From: Daedaleopsis sinensis | Taxonomy: Eukaryota; Basidiomycota; Agaricomycetes; Polyporales; Polyporaceae | Assembly (NCBI GenBank): GCA_033807695.1 | Contig: CM066307.1 | Span: 3,906,001-3,970,000, forward strand | Direction of reading: 5' to 3' | DNA length: 64,000 nucleotides | Shown here: positions 35,058 through 47,243 of the stretch, in pieces | Layout: every line of letters starts with the position of its first letter | Numbering within the stretch: the stretch's first letter is position 1 | The notes under the pieces: generated by a model | What the model was told of the DNA's origin: nothing | Seen by the model: only the letters and a program-made list of their open reading frames with translations | Databases searched by the model: none | Position numbers and translations under genes: made by a program

Positions 35058-36138
35058 AACGTGTAGTTAAGGTTGTAGTGATCATATTACTATGCGTGCT
35101 AGGGCCTCGTGCTGATCCAAGGGTGCCTACTTGATAATTAGGTTCCCCTCAATGACCACCGGAACCGCGACGAAGAACCTCGAGTGAGAGGGGTCGAGGA
35201 TCGAAATACACTGGTTGGGCAAGTAAGTTAACTATTAATTCTGGGTTGTAGCTCCTTCTCAGAGCACAACCGCACAATGTATCAGAGCGGCGAAATGACC
35301 TGTCATATATAAGTGCCGGTAAGCTCAGCTCGAGGCTCTGGCCAGCATCAGGGATAGATTGCTAAGAACGGATGAAGTGGAGTATCAGTAGTATACATGC
35401 ATAGAATTCTGCTCACTGATTTCGATGGAACTTTGTGCGGATTTGAGTGAGCTACAGGACTTCGGAAGTTCACCCCCTTCACACTGAGATAGACGCTCGA
35501 AAGCACCCAGTAGGCGAAGCTCGAAGCTCTGGGCAGCCTCAGGGGTAGATTGCTAAGCTTTAATCTATAGAGAATTCAGTAGTATACATGTCTAGCATGC
35601 TGCATACCAGTTTCGATGGAACTTTATGCAGATTTGAGTAGGCTACAGGGAAACTTGCCCCGGACGACACCAAGTCCAACAGCGCATAAGACAACACTTG
35701 CATGCCAAGGTAGTATCCTGCAAGCAGTAGTAGCTCAGCATCGACATGCTCGCCTCCGAGCTCGCGGGAATCTTACAAGAAATACCTGGACTCTCGGAAA
35801 ACAGAATATGTTCAGCTCGGCAGTATCCTTGGTCCAACGCACAGCTCATGACGGTCAATGGATTCGCACCATCCGATCAGGTATGCGTCCGATGGAAACG
35901 GCAGACCTCTGGAGCGCTGGCATGGTCTGTGCCCCGACGTTTAGTAAACGCAGCTGTCTGTGTCACTGTACATAGATCCCACCTATCGTCAGCTCCTCAT
36001 AGCAGTTGGTGCACGGCAGACAACGCACGCACCCTCAACTAGTAGTATCTGTTCTGATTCAGGCCCCAGGAGTTCTGTCAACGTCGGATATTACAAACTT
36101 GTAAAATTTCACCCAATGCGCGAGGTATAGCAAGGAGG
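35058..36138. other. Intergenic, with a two-copy direct repeat
   Basis: About 130 bp at 35328-35458 is repeated at 35517-35648. Both copies begin CTCGA.GCTCTGG.CAGC, include GGTAGATTGCTAAG-like text and AGTATACATG, and end TTCGATGGAACTTT then GATTTGAGT.. and CTACAGG. No coding exon is convincing. Confidence 0.55.
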
Positions 36139-37261
36139 CTATCTGCGTCTTGAGCGACGGTATGAATATGGGGTGATTGGGCTCTCGAAGTGTGATAAGG
36201 GGGACGCTGCGGCATCTCGCTGGAGCGAGAACACCACACGTCTGGATTCGAGTGCGCCAACGAGGGAGAAGGAGGGCATGTGGTTGAGGGGTGCGGAGGA
36301 GGGGAGAGGAGGGGGGAGATGATTCAGATGAAGAGCGGGTGTGTGGGTACTGCCAGAACGCTGTATCAACCACAATACTTATTATTACGCACAACCAACG
36401 CACATACCGTGGTATTCACATCACATGAGGCCCATGGTACCATGCGCGTGCGCACCGGCTCGTTTACGAAGTCCTCCGGGCTGTAGCCGTCTTGGCAGAT
36501 GCTGGAGCAGTACATGTCGTCCGGGCACTGATCGATCTCGCGATAGTGATCCACAATGAGCTGACGGCCCTCATCGAGCAGTGAGCACGTCCTGCACGGT
36601 TGCTGCAACCATCCACAGCACTGTCAGCACAAGGTACCCCGCAGTACTACAGCAGCAGGAAACCGACGATAAGGGACTGCTCACCTCCAGCCAGTCGCGT
36701 GCGGCGCCGAGCGACGCCTCCGCAGCATCGAGCCTGCCCATGTACCCGAGCATCTCCGTCCCCGCAAACTCCCCGAGAAGTGCGAGCAGCCGCTCGCTCT
36801 TCGCTGCGCCTGCGGGCTCCATTTGACCTCCGATGGATTGAAGCGCGACTTCGCCAAGCGGGTCGACTTCAACATCGGATGACGAAAACGATACCGACTT
36901 TGATGGCGATGGTGGTGACGTTGGTGACGACGGCGTGGTCACCATAACGGCGACAGTCATCTCAACGTCTACTCGGAAGTACACAACCACTCTCCAACTT
37001 GAAACTTCCACCGCCACCATGACCCGCCCCGCGTGAATGCATCTCCTGCTCCATGAGCTCCGCCCGGCGAGCAGCGGACTGCGCCATCACCTCCGCCGCG
37101 GCGTGCTCGCGTTCGAGCTGCGCGATCTTCTCGTGGACAGCGCGCGTCGCGAGCTTGAGTGCGTCAAGGTCCGTGCACCGCTGCTCCTCGAGCGCGCGGC
37201 GCGCCTCCTCGCGCTCCTGGCGTGCCTTCCATGCACGCAACGGTATTGCCTTGCGCAACAT
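36139..37261 (-). CDS. Hypothetical coiled-coil and Cys-rich protein
   Basis: Exons 37261-37024, 36968-36685, 36620-36441 and 36360-36139 join in phase to 307 residues. The first ~75 residues are strongly charged and alpha-helical, as in a coiled coil (KARQEREEARRALEEQ, KIAQLEREHAAAEVM). A Ser/Pro-rich linker follows (TTPSSPTSPPSPSKS), then a helix (LLALLGEFAGTEMLGY). Next comes a Cys cluster (CCGW, PCRTC, CPDDMYC, SSICQDGY) that could bind zinc, and finally a basic Pro/Ser tail ending RRSRRR. The ATG at 37261 is the first in this frame, but an upstream exon is possible because a conserved start context is lacking. I recognise no family. Support comes from in-phase splicing and the non-random domain layout only. 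Confidence 0.45.
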
Positions 37262-38289
37262 CCACGCATGCGGGGTCCGAGGAGGGCGGAGGTGTTCGTT
37301 CGACCCTGTGAGACAGTCTTCCGACACACCATTTAGCTATTTTGTGTAGATTCAGCGAAAACAGACATAGCTGTGCGAGATTGTGCAAGGACACACCGAG
37401 AACTGCACGCATGGTGCTCCAGAACTCGGTCGCATCGAAAAGTGCCTACTGGGAGGGTGTCCAAGAAGCTTGCAATTGAAGACCCCGGGTGCAAAACGCA
37501 GTCATTCGGTGTATACTGCTAACATGTTGGGGCCTGGGCGTAATGTGCTAAGAAGTCAGCGATCAGACTGAAGAATATTAATAAGCATAACTATAGGACC
37601 TGTCCGACTCTCTGGCTCGTGGTCTTGAAGTTAGCGGCATGTCTAGGTAGAGGATGATTAGAGCAGGACGATAACATTGTGTGAATTCACATATAGACAT
37701 ATATACATAACAAGTGCGCGCAAAAATAAGTATGTGTAGTCTTCAACATGTATGGGGAAACTTGATAAATTTAACAAACAAGTGCACCTGAAGAACAAGT
37801 AAGTGTGGCGGTGTTAGATAAGTATAGGGAAATTAATAAATCAGCAAACGGCGCTTCATAAATGCGTCATTCGACGGGGCAGGCGAAGCCGGCTCGACAA
37901 CCGACCGCGGGTGCCTACGCGGTCGTGTACCCGGTCATGAATCCTGGCTGTAGCGGCCCTCGTTGCGATTCGCTTCGTGATGGGCGGTTGTTTCGAGTGG
38001 TCCTACACGCTGGTGCACTGAGCACAAGGGAATCACGGCCGGTGCTTACACTTCCAAAGTAGGACTCGTGGCAAACGTTAAAGTTAGAGTGTGCTGCTGT
38101 GAACCGATAGCACAAACAGCTCTTGACTTACACTCGCCGAACTTCCTCCCCCTCCTCCTCCTGCCTACAACTCGCATCCATGGGGCCGTAAGTGTATGCA
38201 TATGTTCTCAGCGAGAGCAGCTGAGGTCGTAGTCGTACGTAGTCTGTGATACAGAGGGCCCCACATCAATTACTACAAGTTATGATGGG
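37262..38289. other. Intergenic, repeat-bearing
   Basis: Apart from the repeat fragment at 37695-37870, nothing is recognised. It ends at the truncated edge of the F-box pseudogene. Confidence 0.4.
37695..37870 (-). repeat. Interspersed repeat fragment, copy 2 (inverted)
   Basis: Reverse-complement match of 14040-14210, including AACAAGTAAGTGTGGC and GGGAAATTAATAAATCAGC. Sequence similarity stops sharply on both sides, as expected for an inserted element. Confidence 0.7.
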
Positions 38290-40195
38290 TCAAACATGAG
38301 CCGATGTAATGCGGCAGGGCGTGTGACTATGTCTAAAATATGTGCGCGAAGCACATTGATGTCTGCCAAATGGGGAAATAGACGAGTCAGCCAGTACCTG
38401 TATGAACCGTTCACAATGTGACTGACCATGGAGCTCTGTGATGGATGGCGGCATGTGCCGGAAATCGTGCTTTCCGTCCTTCCTAGTACGTTCTATATGA
38501 CTATGACCAAAGTCTATGCGCTTGATTGTGCGCATCGTCGATGTGGTACAAATCCATTGAAAAAGTTCTTCTTGCCGTCCAGGAACCAAGTGAGTGACCT
38601 TGAGGTCAACGATTGACGGTCGTACAAAGACAGCTCCGGACGGAGAAACCAGGTGCCAGTGCTTCGACTGCGGCCAATCCACGCTCGTCAGTTTCAGTGT
38701 GGCAAGCTGAGACACTGCTGAAAGCATGTGACGGAGGTCTGCGAAAGACGGGAAAGTGCAGTCGTCGAGAGTCAGAGTGTGGAGTGCGGGAAATGCTGAG
38801 AACATTCTGAAGGTGCTGGGGTGCCAGCGCCATGACCCGGAACCGTCTTGGGTTGACAGAGCGTTTTCGGTGCCGAAGTCTGCCATGGTGAGTGTCTCTA
38901 GACTCGGGAAGCGGCCGGCAAGGCGTTGTATATAGGATTGACAGTTTTGCCACCGTCGCGAACAGCGAAGATCGATCTCGGATGTATAGGATAGATGACG
39001 TCGCATGAATTAGGAATGGAGGTCCACGGTGTTTGAGAAATTTTCCATTGACACACCGTACTACGGGGAAAACTCCACTTTTCGGAAGAGGTGTAGCCTG
39101 CTAGCTGGCAGCCAGTTTGAGCACACAAGCGCACAGGAGAGTAATGTGTGGCGACGGATTCGGTCATCGGGCTCAACGCCTACGTATGCGATAATCAGGT
39201 CGGTATTCACTCACCTCGAAACTAGGAGCTGGCGGCGCAGCCCGCGCATGTTCGACTTGAAGGTCTGACTCGGCCATCGTGAATTTGATCCCTTGCTGTA
39301 GACAAAATGCGAACATCATCGGTCTCGTCTCGAGGATACGTAGTTCCGACAGACGTACGAGAGATAGTGCGCGATGGAAGATTGCTGTGGTCCTGCGTCG
39401 CACAACGGGGATCGGATAAAGTATCCCTCCGTCGTACTATTCAGCCTGCAGGAGATCGGCGCATGACCCATCTCGTGTCGCACCTGAGAACTTTCTCTCT
39501 TCGCATTATACACACGTCCGCGTCAATCCACCATTCAGTCTGCACCGCCCGTCAGCACTGGTAGAGCGCGGTCCAAGCATGTGGCTCTCTTCTCCCACCT
39601 GCCTCCCACTTATCTCTCTCATACGCTCGCACACGCTGGCAGTCGCGCGCGGTGGAAATCGACTCGTACAGGAAGCTTCGGTAGGTGTACTGAGCGCGCT
39701 GGCGATACTCTGCAAGTGCGAGAGCGAGCTGTATTACTGCAGTAAATGTTACGACAGGCCGCTGTAGTACCCATGCAGACTTCAGATAGTGAGCATAAAC
39801 TTTGGTTCGTTGAGAGCGAGAGGATAGTAGAGACGGACCTCAATCACATGCCCGCCAACTCTGAAGTCTTATCTTCGAGGGCAGTCCGCGATACACATTG
39901 CGGTTGTGCGGGCCGGTCGGAGAAGCTGACCTCTATTCGCCATCCCGTACCCTGTGAGGTTCAATCCACAGACCCTCATGCGTGTCGGTTCTCGACCTCC
40001 TGGTCTGCTCGACCGCTCGATCTCGAAAGCTCGACATAAGGAGCGGATCCAGATTGTAGTTGCAGATGAGGTCACGTCCGGCGGTCGAGTCGTTCCCTCA
40101 AGCGATAGCAGGCGTGAGGCGCGAGTCGTTGCGAGTTGTGAGGTGTGAGTAGCCAAGAGTCCGCCCCTAGACAAACTGGACGATGTAGAGTGTAG
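38290..40195. repeat. Segmental duplication, F-box unit 2 (truncated)
   Basis: This unit contains the F-box pseudogene and about 900 bp of its 5' flank (the GTAGAGCGCGGTC tract near 39.56 kb and GTCCGGCGGTCGAG near 40.08 kb). It lacks the 3' third of the gene. It abuts unit 3 near 40.2 kb. Confidence 0.65.
38320..39277 (-). pseudogene. F-box-like protein, copy 2 (pseudogene)
   Basis: Exon 1 (MAESDLQVEHARAAP...) is intact. Then a deletion fuses the intron donor GTGAGT directly to the middle of the F-box (TACCGACCTGATTATC), removing intron 1 and about 16 codons and shifting the frame. Further stops appear after KVEFSP (about 39.06 kb) and at HS-stop before MRRHLSYTSE (about 39.01 kb). The rest of exon 2 still reads clearly (RLAGRFPSLETLTMADF, FPALHTLTLDDCTFPSF), and so does the beginning of exon 3 (DINVLRAHI). 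The remaining ~400 bp of exon 3 are missing. It is closest to copy 4 in sequence. It is non-functional. Confidence 0.85.
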
Positions 40196-40335
40196 CGCGT
40201 GAGAACTGAGACAGTATACGCACGTGTGATGTGAGAACTCATCGGATTGAGTCGTCCAGTATCGCCTGCCCCTGCAATGTTTGACACAGTTAGTTTCAAC
40301 AGTCCACCATACATGCGGATAAAGACGTACTTGAA
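39278..40335. other. Spacer between F-box copies 2 and 3
   Basis: Duplicated flanking DNA without a gene. The 5' flank of copy 2 meets the 3' flank of copy 3 at about 40.2 kb. Confidence 0.45.
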
Positions 40336-43300
40336 CTATCCCCAAAGACCCTGGAATACAGAACGCTTATATAGTTCGGGAAGCTTGCATTGTAGCACAG
40401 GTAGAAAATGCTTCAATCCCCTTCCTCCTAGACGAGCCTGGATGAGCTGGAACACGACACTTAACTGTGCCGTATGCTTTTGCGTCAAGGCCTGCTCGAA
40501 ACGCTTGAGATCGGCACCAAGATGACTGTCTTCCTGGTCTGATTCAATCTCGTGACCTAGGCCGGTCACTTCCGTGCTCCACATGCCAATGTTCTGCACG
40601 TAGAGATCCAGCTGTATCTCTTGAAGATGTTTCCCAGTAAAACGCTGCAGAACGTGTGTCAAATTCCTAAGCAAGTCCACGAAGGAAGCTTGAACGGTGC
40701 TGGTGTAGAGGTCCAGCACAAGTCGCTCCAGATTGATCATGTCGGAGACATGTGCGCGAAGCACTGGGAGGTCTGTCAAATGGGGAAACAGATCAGTTGG
40801 CTGCCTGTAATTCGACCGTTTGCAATATGACCGACTGCGGTCTACGTACCGCTACCCAGGCAGCGTATCTCCGTAATGGACGGTGCCGACATGTGCAGGA
40901 AATCGTTCTTGCCATGCTCCCCACAGTCAATTGCGCATTCAAGAAACTCTATGCGCTTGATTAAGTGGACGGTGGACGTAGTACAAAGCCATTGGAAAAG
41001 TTCGGCCTGTCGTTCAGGAATCATTTTAACCTTGAGGTCAGCAATGGAGAGTTGTCGTCCGGCGAGAACAGCTTTGTACGGAAGAGCCGGGTGTTTCGGC
41101 TGCGACCATTTCACCTCTAGCAGTGTCAACGTGGAAAGCCGAGACACCGCTGAAAGCATGCGTCGGAGGGCCTGGAAGGACGGGAAAGTGCAATCTTCGA
41201 GGCTGAGGGTGTGCAGTGCCGAAAATCCTGAGAATATTGTGAGGGTGCTTGGGTGCCATGAAGGGTGACCCCAGTCAATGTCGAGGAAGATGAGTGTCTC
41301 TAGGCGTGGCAAGTGGCCCGCAAGGCGATGTATGTAGGATGGACAGTCTGTAGACTGGATGCTGAAGACTATAATCTCCGTTGTATAGGATCGCAGACGC
41401 TGCATAGTTTGGGAATAGGGGGCCATGGCCCGAAGGAAAAACAGTTCCAGTGATGCAGCCAGCCGGGAAAACATCACTCTCTTGAAGAGATGGTACCTGC
41501 TGGCTGGCAGCCAGTTTGAGCACACAAGTGCGCAGGCGAGTAATGTCTGGCGACGGATCCAGTCATTGTCCTCAAGACCCACACATGCGATGATTAGGTC
41601 GGTGATTTCCGGGGGAGGAGTCATTCGACGCTGCTGCACACACGGTGTCAGATAATCCTACAATATCTCAATGGAATGAGTCATACGTCCACTCACCTCC
41701 TGACTTGAAGCTGACGGTGCAGCCCGAGCATATCTGACAAGGTCTGACTCTGGATCTGGCATGTGGATGTGATATCTCGCTGGAGAAACACGAACATCAT
41801 GGGTCTCGTCTCGAGCGGAACGTCGCTCGGACAGACGTACCAGAAGTAATGCACGATGGAACACTGCTGGGGTCCAGCACAGTCCTACGGGAACAGATTA
41901 TATACCCGTCGCACAAATGAGTCTGCAGCCTGAAATCGCATGACACACCTTGCGTCCCACTTGAGAACCTTCTCCCTGGGCGCGCCCGCGTCAATCACCA
42001 TTCAGTACGCCCCGCCCTTCAGCACTGGTAGAGCGCGGTCTACGCATCATCATGTGGCACTCGCGCGCGGTGGGAATCGAGTACAGGGAACCTCAGTAGG
42101 CGTACTGAGTGCGCTGGCTCTGCCCTCGTAATCACGTACACTCGACCGCGCAGGCCGTAAAGCATGCAAACTCGGAGGTAGCTGGGACAGGGGGCCGTAT
42201 GCGAGAGCAGTCTGAATTATTGCAGTACGTGTCATGACAAGCCGCTGCAGTATCCCCGCAGAACCGTAAGTATGAACTTCGGTTAGTCGAGAGTGAGAGT
42301 GGAGGGAGTGGGGACAGACCTCGATCACGTCCAAGTCTGTCCGAGAAGCTGACCACCATCAACATCCCGTTTGCTGTGCTGCTCGAGATCACAGACGCTG
42401 TGTCAGATGTGTGTCGGCTCTCGACCACCCAGCGCCGCTCGAATGCGGGAACTTGGATCTATATTGGAGGAGCGGGAGGAACCGCGTCCGGCGGTCTTTT
42501 TCTGTCGAGCGATAGTCGCTAGCCATGGGCTCCGAGGCATGAGATGTGAGTCCTCGCGACAGCCTGACGTTTATACAGTGTATTTCTCCTTCGCAGGTGT
42601 TCGCGATCGCGGTCACGGCGCCAGCGGCGCGGTGTCGACGGCCACAGATAGGCACCTACGGGGATCTGTGTGCGATAGCTGCGGCAGGAGCAGTTGTACT
42701 GGTGACGATAGAGCGCAAGCAAGCCTCTGAGGCCTTCTGCGTTCGAGATCCGCGCGAACGTCCGCACGAGGGAAGAGATGATGCGCGGACGTGCATCCCT
42801 GCTTTAGTCGCAAAGAGCAGCCAGGCTCGCACAGACACATCCCAGGTCCCACATCAATCAGAGGGGCAAAGACCAGGGAGGTGCGGTGAGGTACGTTCTT
42901 AGGCTCCACGACGGTGTCGTGGAGAGCTGGTCACATTCGGCGAGGAGCGCGTCATCGGTCGAGATCGTCAGGGTAGTGAGGTTTGTACCTGCGAATCAGG
43001 TCAGCCGCTCAAAGCTCAGGAGAGAGAAGAACCAGGGAACGCACTTTCGTCGAGCGGTGCTCGGGAGCGATCTGCGTTACTTTGGAGAGCTTTCCTACCG
43101 CTGAGAACTACTGCGGGAGGTTGGGAGTGACACCGTTCGAGCTGTAGATGACGAGAGCGAAAGGAGGAGCGCCTCGGTGAGGGACTCGGTGTTCGCGGTC
43201 CGCCGCAGGCATGCGCATTTGTCCGCCTGTACGCACGAGGCCCTTGGTGCTGCCGACAGCATCGCGAGTGCAGGCACTAGTGTTATGTGAGCACTATGTA

Positions 43301-45400
43301 GATTAAACACGAAGACACTTACCGCTCCGCAGACACTTGAGGCAGAGGCTCAGGATCGGGCCCGCGCTGGCGCTCCCGACAATCGTCACCTGCAGCTGAA
43401 TGCACGCATCAGCAAATCTCTCCTCAAACGACTGGCCCCGACGCGCACTTGAGCCTCGTGTCACCAATTCGGAGCGTGTCGAGGGTTAGATAGGACATGT
43501 CTGAGATATGTATAGACAGCGAGGTAGATGGCGTGTGGAGGAGCAGATAGTAGGCGACTCGGAGATGTGCGTCGTACTCGGGGAGTCTACGGCATGGAAA
43601 GAGTCGAGCTTACAAGATGGAGCGGGTGCATAGGCTCAGTTAGGGGGAGACATAATTTACCGCCTGTATCCCCGTATGCGTTGCATTTCCTAGTCCGAGT
43701 CGGAGGAAGTCTAGCAGCTGTGGCTCGCAAAACATGCAAATATTGTGTCGCATGCCAGTCAGAGTGTGACGGTGAGAGGCAAACATGCCAGATGATGCAG
43801 ACGAGAGACAGTGCCCAGGAGCTAATGGTAGCTAGTCAGATACGAAGAGCCATTTCAGATCTCGGTGTCCAGAAATCTCGAAGAAAGAGGGACGCAGTGA
43901 GAGTTCAAGCTGAGGGGTCTGCGGCGAACCTGTTTCAAGTTACAGCCTTCCAGCGTCTGTATGAAACGCTGGTGACCTAAGCGATTCCCACGCTCGCAAA
44001 AATGTATTTACGAGCGCGCCTCGAGTCCTTGCGCCCTCTCGTTTGACCACCATCGATCGACAACGCTCTGCCTGCTACTGTCGTACGCTCTAGTCCTTCC
44101 ATCCCATGGATCGCTTGCGAGCACAACAACCTTGAAACATACGCGGTCAATGCCAACCAAGATCGAGTCGCTCGACCCTCGTCGCATCTCTAGCCTTTGT
44201 CTGGACATCGAGGCGTGCTTTCAAACCTAGGTGAGTGCTCGAAGCTCTCATCGACCCCTCCATCTACCTCGCGATCGCCCTATCGCTCGATCTCTGGGTG
44301 CCCAAACTGGCCGCCCGGAGGCGGAAGAGTGGGCCCTCTTCCGCAACTGCAGTCCGTGGATCGTCTCAATCCATTGATCCATCGGACGACAGCGCGAGGC
44401 ACTCACTAGCGTCCGGACGCCGTGGCTTGTCGCATGTCGCTTGTCGCTTGTCGCTCGTGCGGCGTCCACGATCCTGTGAAACGCAGTGGCCCAGAATGTG
44501 CTATCCTGGATGTCGGTGCGGGTGCGCAAGCACCCCCACGACTGCGCTCGCCAGCGCAGCCCGGTCGAGCGCTGCTGTCGGTCATCGAGTATGAGGGGCT
44601 CCGCATCGTGATTCCCACTTTTCGTCTGCTCACACCCCTTGCGTCCGACACCACTTGCTGACTCTCCTTGCTTCCCGGCAGTCGAGCGTCGTCGACCTCA
44701 TGATGCTACTTCTACGGCCGGATCAGACGTGAAGACACTCCGCTCCGCGCTCAGCCACCGCCCTTGGATGCACTCTGAGGCATGTTCCGCTCACCTTCTC
44801 CGATGCCTCGTTTGTGAGTGGTAGTAGCGCTACACGCAGGTGAGCCGTCGTTCTCTCAGTCGCAGCACACATCTCCCCTCTTTGTACCGCACGACTCCGT
44901 TTCGTGGAGCAGGGGTCCGCCGTGCGCTTTCCCGGCGCAAGGATGGATCGCGCCTCAGCACGCATATCTGCGTCAGCTATACGAGCGGTTCGTCAGGATG
45001 AGTTGCGAGGATGAGGACAGGACAATGCAACCGCAGAACGATGCGAGTTGGTCATACATACAAGTGAGCAGTCCTCTGTACGAAATGTTACGCAGTACCT
45101 GCAGTGTTCGTTCCTAGTAGGAAGAGACGAACACGCGGTTCACGGGTGCACGAACACTAGTACAACCGTCCCCAGAACCGTACAGTATCGGGGGATTTTC
45201 CGGACGCGCCAAGATACGAGGAGGAGTGCACGCTACACGTAGTTAATGTACTGCAGTACATGCCAGGCTGCACTTCCAGTAGTATACTTGGAGTCGACGC
45301 GTCCACTACATTACTGAATGGCGCTAGTCGCGGTGCGACTCGTCCTCGCCGTGTGCCGGCCATGCCGGAGTCGGGTAGGTGAGGCAGGCTGAGATTCAGG
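40200..45400. repeat. Segmental duplication, F-box unit 3 (about 5.2 kb)
   Basis: Pairs with unit 4 over most of its length: F-box gene (40.3-41.8 / 45.8-47.2), 5' flank (41.8-43.3 / 47.3-48.3), a block with GTGTGGAGGAGCAGATA-like text (43.5 / 48.5), and the block starting CCTCGAGTCCTTG (44.02 / 48.98) through GAGCCGTCGTTCT (44.84 / 50.46). Divergence is uneven, with many short indels. Confidence 0.65.
40336..41762 (-). CDS. F-box-like domain protein, copy 3
   Basis: Exons 41762-41697, 41657-40850 and 40772-40336 give 436 residues without interruption. The leader is MPDPESDLVRYARAAPSAS. The F-box region is PPPEITDLIIACVGLEDNDWIRRQTLLACALVCSNWLPASRYHLFKR. Downstream, FSALHTLSLEDCTFPSFQALRRML matches the other copies. 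Exon 3 (LPVLRAHVSDMINLERLVLDLY) is complete, unlike in copy 2. Its intron 1 has the same ...TTGTAG acceptor as copies 1 and 4. Substitutions relative to the other copies are spread along the protein while the frame is kept, which suggests that selection acted at least until recently. Confidence 0.85.
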
Positions 45401-45459
45401 CTCGTGTATGACCCAGTGGAAGCTGACGCAAATTAGCATACATAGACTCGATTCTTAAC
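41763..45459. other. Long non-genic part of unit 3
   Basis: No intact gene. Tracts shared with unit 4 include exon-like fragments followed by GTGAGT (TTTCAAACC.AGGTGAGTG at 44.22 and 49.21 kb). One fragment reads as a hydrophobic plus charged peptide (IALSLDLWVPKLAARR, about 44.27 kb) that corresponds to an open frame at 49.28-49.49 kb. This suggests a decayed plus-strand gene that was duplicated along with the F-box gene. Confidence 0.4.
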
Positions 45460-45795
45460 AATAATCTCCGGAGTCCGGACATTCAGTCCGACTCTCCGAT
45501 TTCGCTCTCCTGAAACAACTACACTGATTCGCCTCGTCTCGCGAGTCCGGTGAGCTGCACATTGAGAGTGCGACTCGACATATATGTAGCAATCTGAATG
45601 AAGGTGGTAGCGCGCACTGCGAATGTATTCAGGTCCGACAGTCAGGTCGAGGTAGGGTGTAGTGCGGGAGGACCGTAACGGTGTACGCACATGTAGGGAT
45701 CCCGGATTGAGTCGTCGAGTATCGGCTACTCCTCCGCAATCAGTCTTAGTCCGACCACCATCATGAGATGCGTATAGATACGAACTTGATATATA

Positions 45796-47243
45796 TCACC
45801 AGTAATGCTGGAAGACACAACGCTTGTGTAGCTCGGGAAGCTTGCTTTGTAGCGCACGTTTAAAGCGCATTCCCTTTCCTTTTTTGTGAAGAAGGAGCCG
45901 GAACACGATCGCCAGCTGTGCCTTGTGCTTCTGCGAGGAGACCTTCTCGAGAAGCTTGAGATTGGCACCAAGCCGACTCTCTTTCTCATCTGGCTCAGTC
46001 TGTCCACCTAGGCCGGTCACTTCCTCGGTCCACATGTCGATGTCATCGTCCACGACGTCGAACTCCAGCTGTACCTCCTTCATATGTGGCCCAGTGAGAT
46101 ACGGCAGAGCCTGTGATACGTCTCTGCACAAGCCTCCTAGTTGCTCGTTGCTGAAGTTGAAGAACTCGAGCACAAGTCTCTCCAGACTAATCATGTCAGA
46201 GATATGTTCAAAGAGCAGTGTGATATCTGCAAAATGGGGTTGAGATAGACGAGTCAGTTGCCTGTAATCCTCGGCCAACCATCTGCAATGTGACGGATCA
46301 CGTTGTACGTACTGTAACCCAAGCAGCGCAATATTTTTATGGATGGCGCAGACTTGTTCAGGAAATCATTCTTGCCGTCCTCCCCATATTCTATTGCATC
46401 CCCGATAAGGCACACGTGTTTGATTGAGTAGATGGTTGACGTAGTGGAAAGCCATTGAAGAAGTTCGGCCTGTGATTTAGGTGAATTCACAATTTTGAGG
46501 TCAACAATTGAGGGTCGTCCAAAGACAGTTCCGTAGGGGAAAACCAGGTGCTTCGACTTCGGCCATTCGATCAGGCTGTGCGACAGTGTCAATGTGGCAA
46601 GCTGAGACACTGCTGAAAGCATGTGACGGAGGTCTGTGAAAGACGGGAAAGTGCAATTGTTGAGAGTCAGGGTGTGGAGTGCGGGAAATGCTGAGAACAC
46701 TCTGAAGGTGCTGGGGTGCCAGCGCGATGACCCGGAACCGTCTTGGGTTGACAGACCATCTTCGGTGCCTAAATATGTCATGGAGAGTTCCTCTAGACTC
46801 GGGAAGCGGCCGGCAAGGCGTTGTATATAGGACTGACAGTTCGTCCACTCCTGTGAGCACCAAAGATCGATCTCGGATGTATAGGATAGATGGCGTCGCA
46901 ACTGGGAATGGAGGTCCACAGCGTCAAGGAAGTCTTCTAGTACCACACCAAATGGGGTAAACTCGAATTTTCGGAAGAGATGTAGCCTGCTAGCTGGCAG
47001 CCAGTTTGAGCACACAAGTGCGCAGGCGAGTAGTGTCCGGCGACGGACTCCGTCATTGGTCTCAAGCCCCACGTATGCGATGATCAGGTCGGTATTCTCC
47101 GGGGGAATCGTGCGACGCTTTTGCACATACGTGCTCAGATAATCCTACAACACTGTACACATATGTCGATAAAATGTGCTAACCTCTAGACTTGAATCCG
47201 ATTGCACGGCACGAGTGTATCTGAGAATGTCCGACTCGGCCAT
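45796..47243 (-). CDS. F-box-like domain protein, copy 4
   Basis: Exons 47243-47184, 47144-46313 and 46226-45796 give 440 residues. Leader MAESDILRYTRAVQSDSS, then DYLSTYVQKRRTIPPENTDLIIAYVGLETNDGVRR and the VCSNWLPASRLHLFRKFEF helix of the F-box. The middle (RLAGRFPSLEELSMTYLG, FPALHTLTLNNCTFPSFTDLRHML) is shared with pseudogene copy 2, so these two are sister copies. Exon 3 (ITLLFEHISDMISLERLVLEFF) is intact to a normal stop. As a likely SCF ubiquitin-ligase adaptor it would bind Skp1 through the N-terminal motif. Confidence 0.85.
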
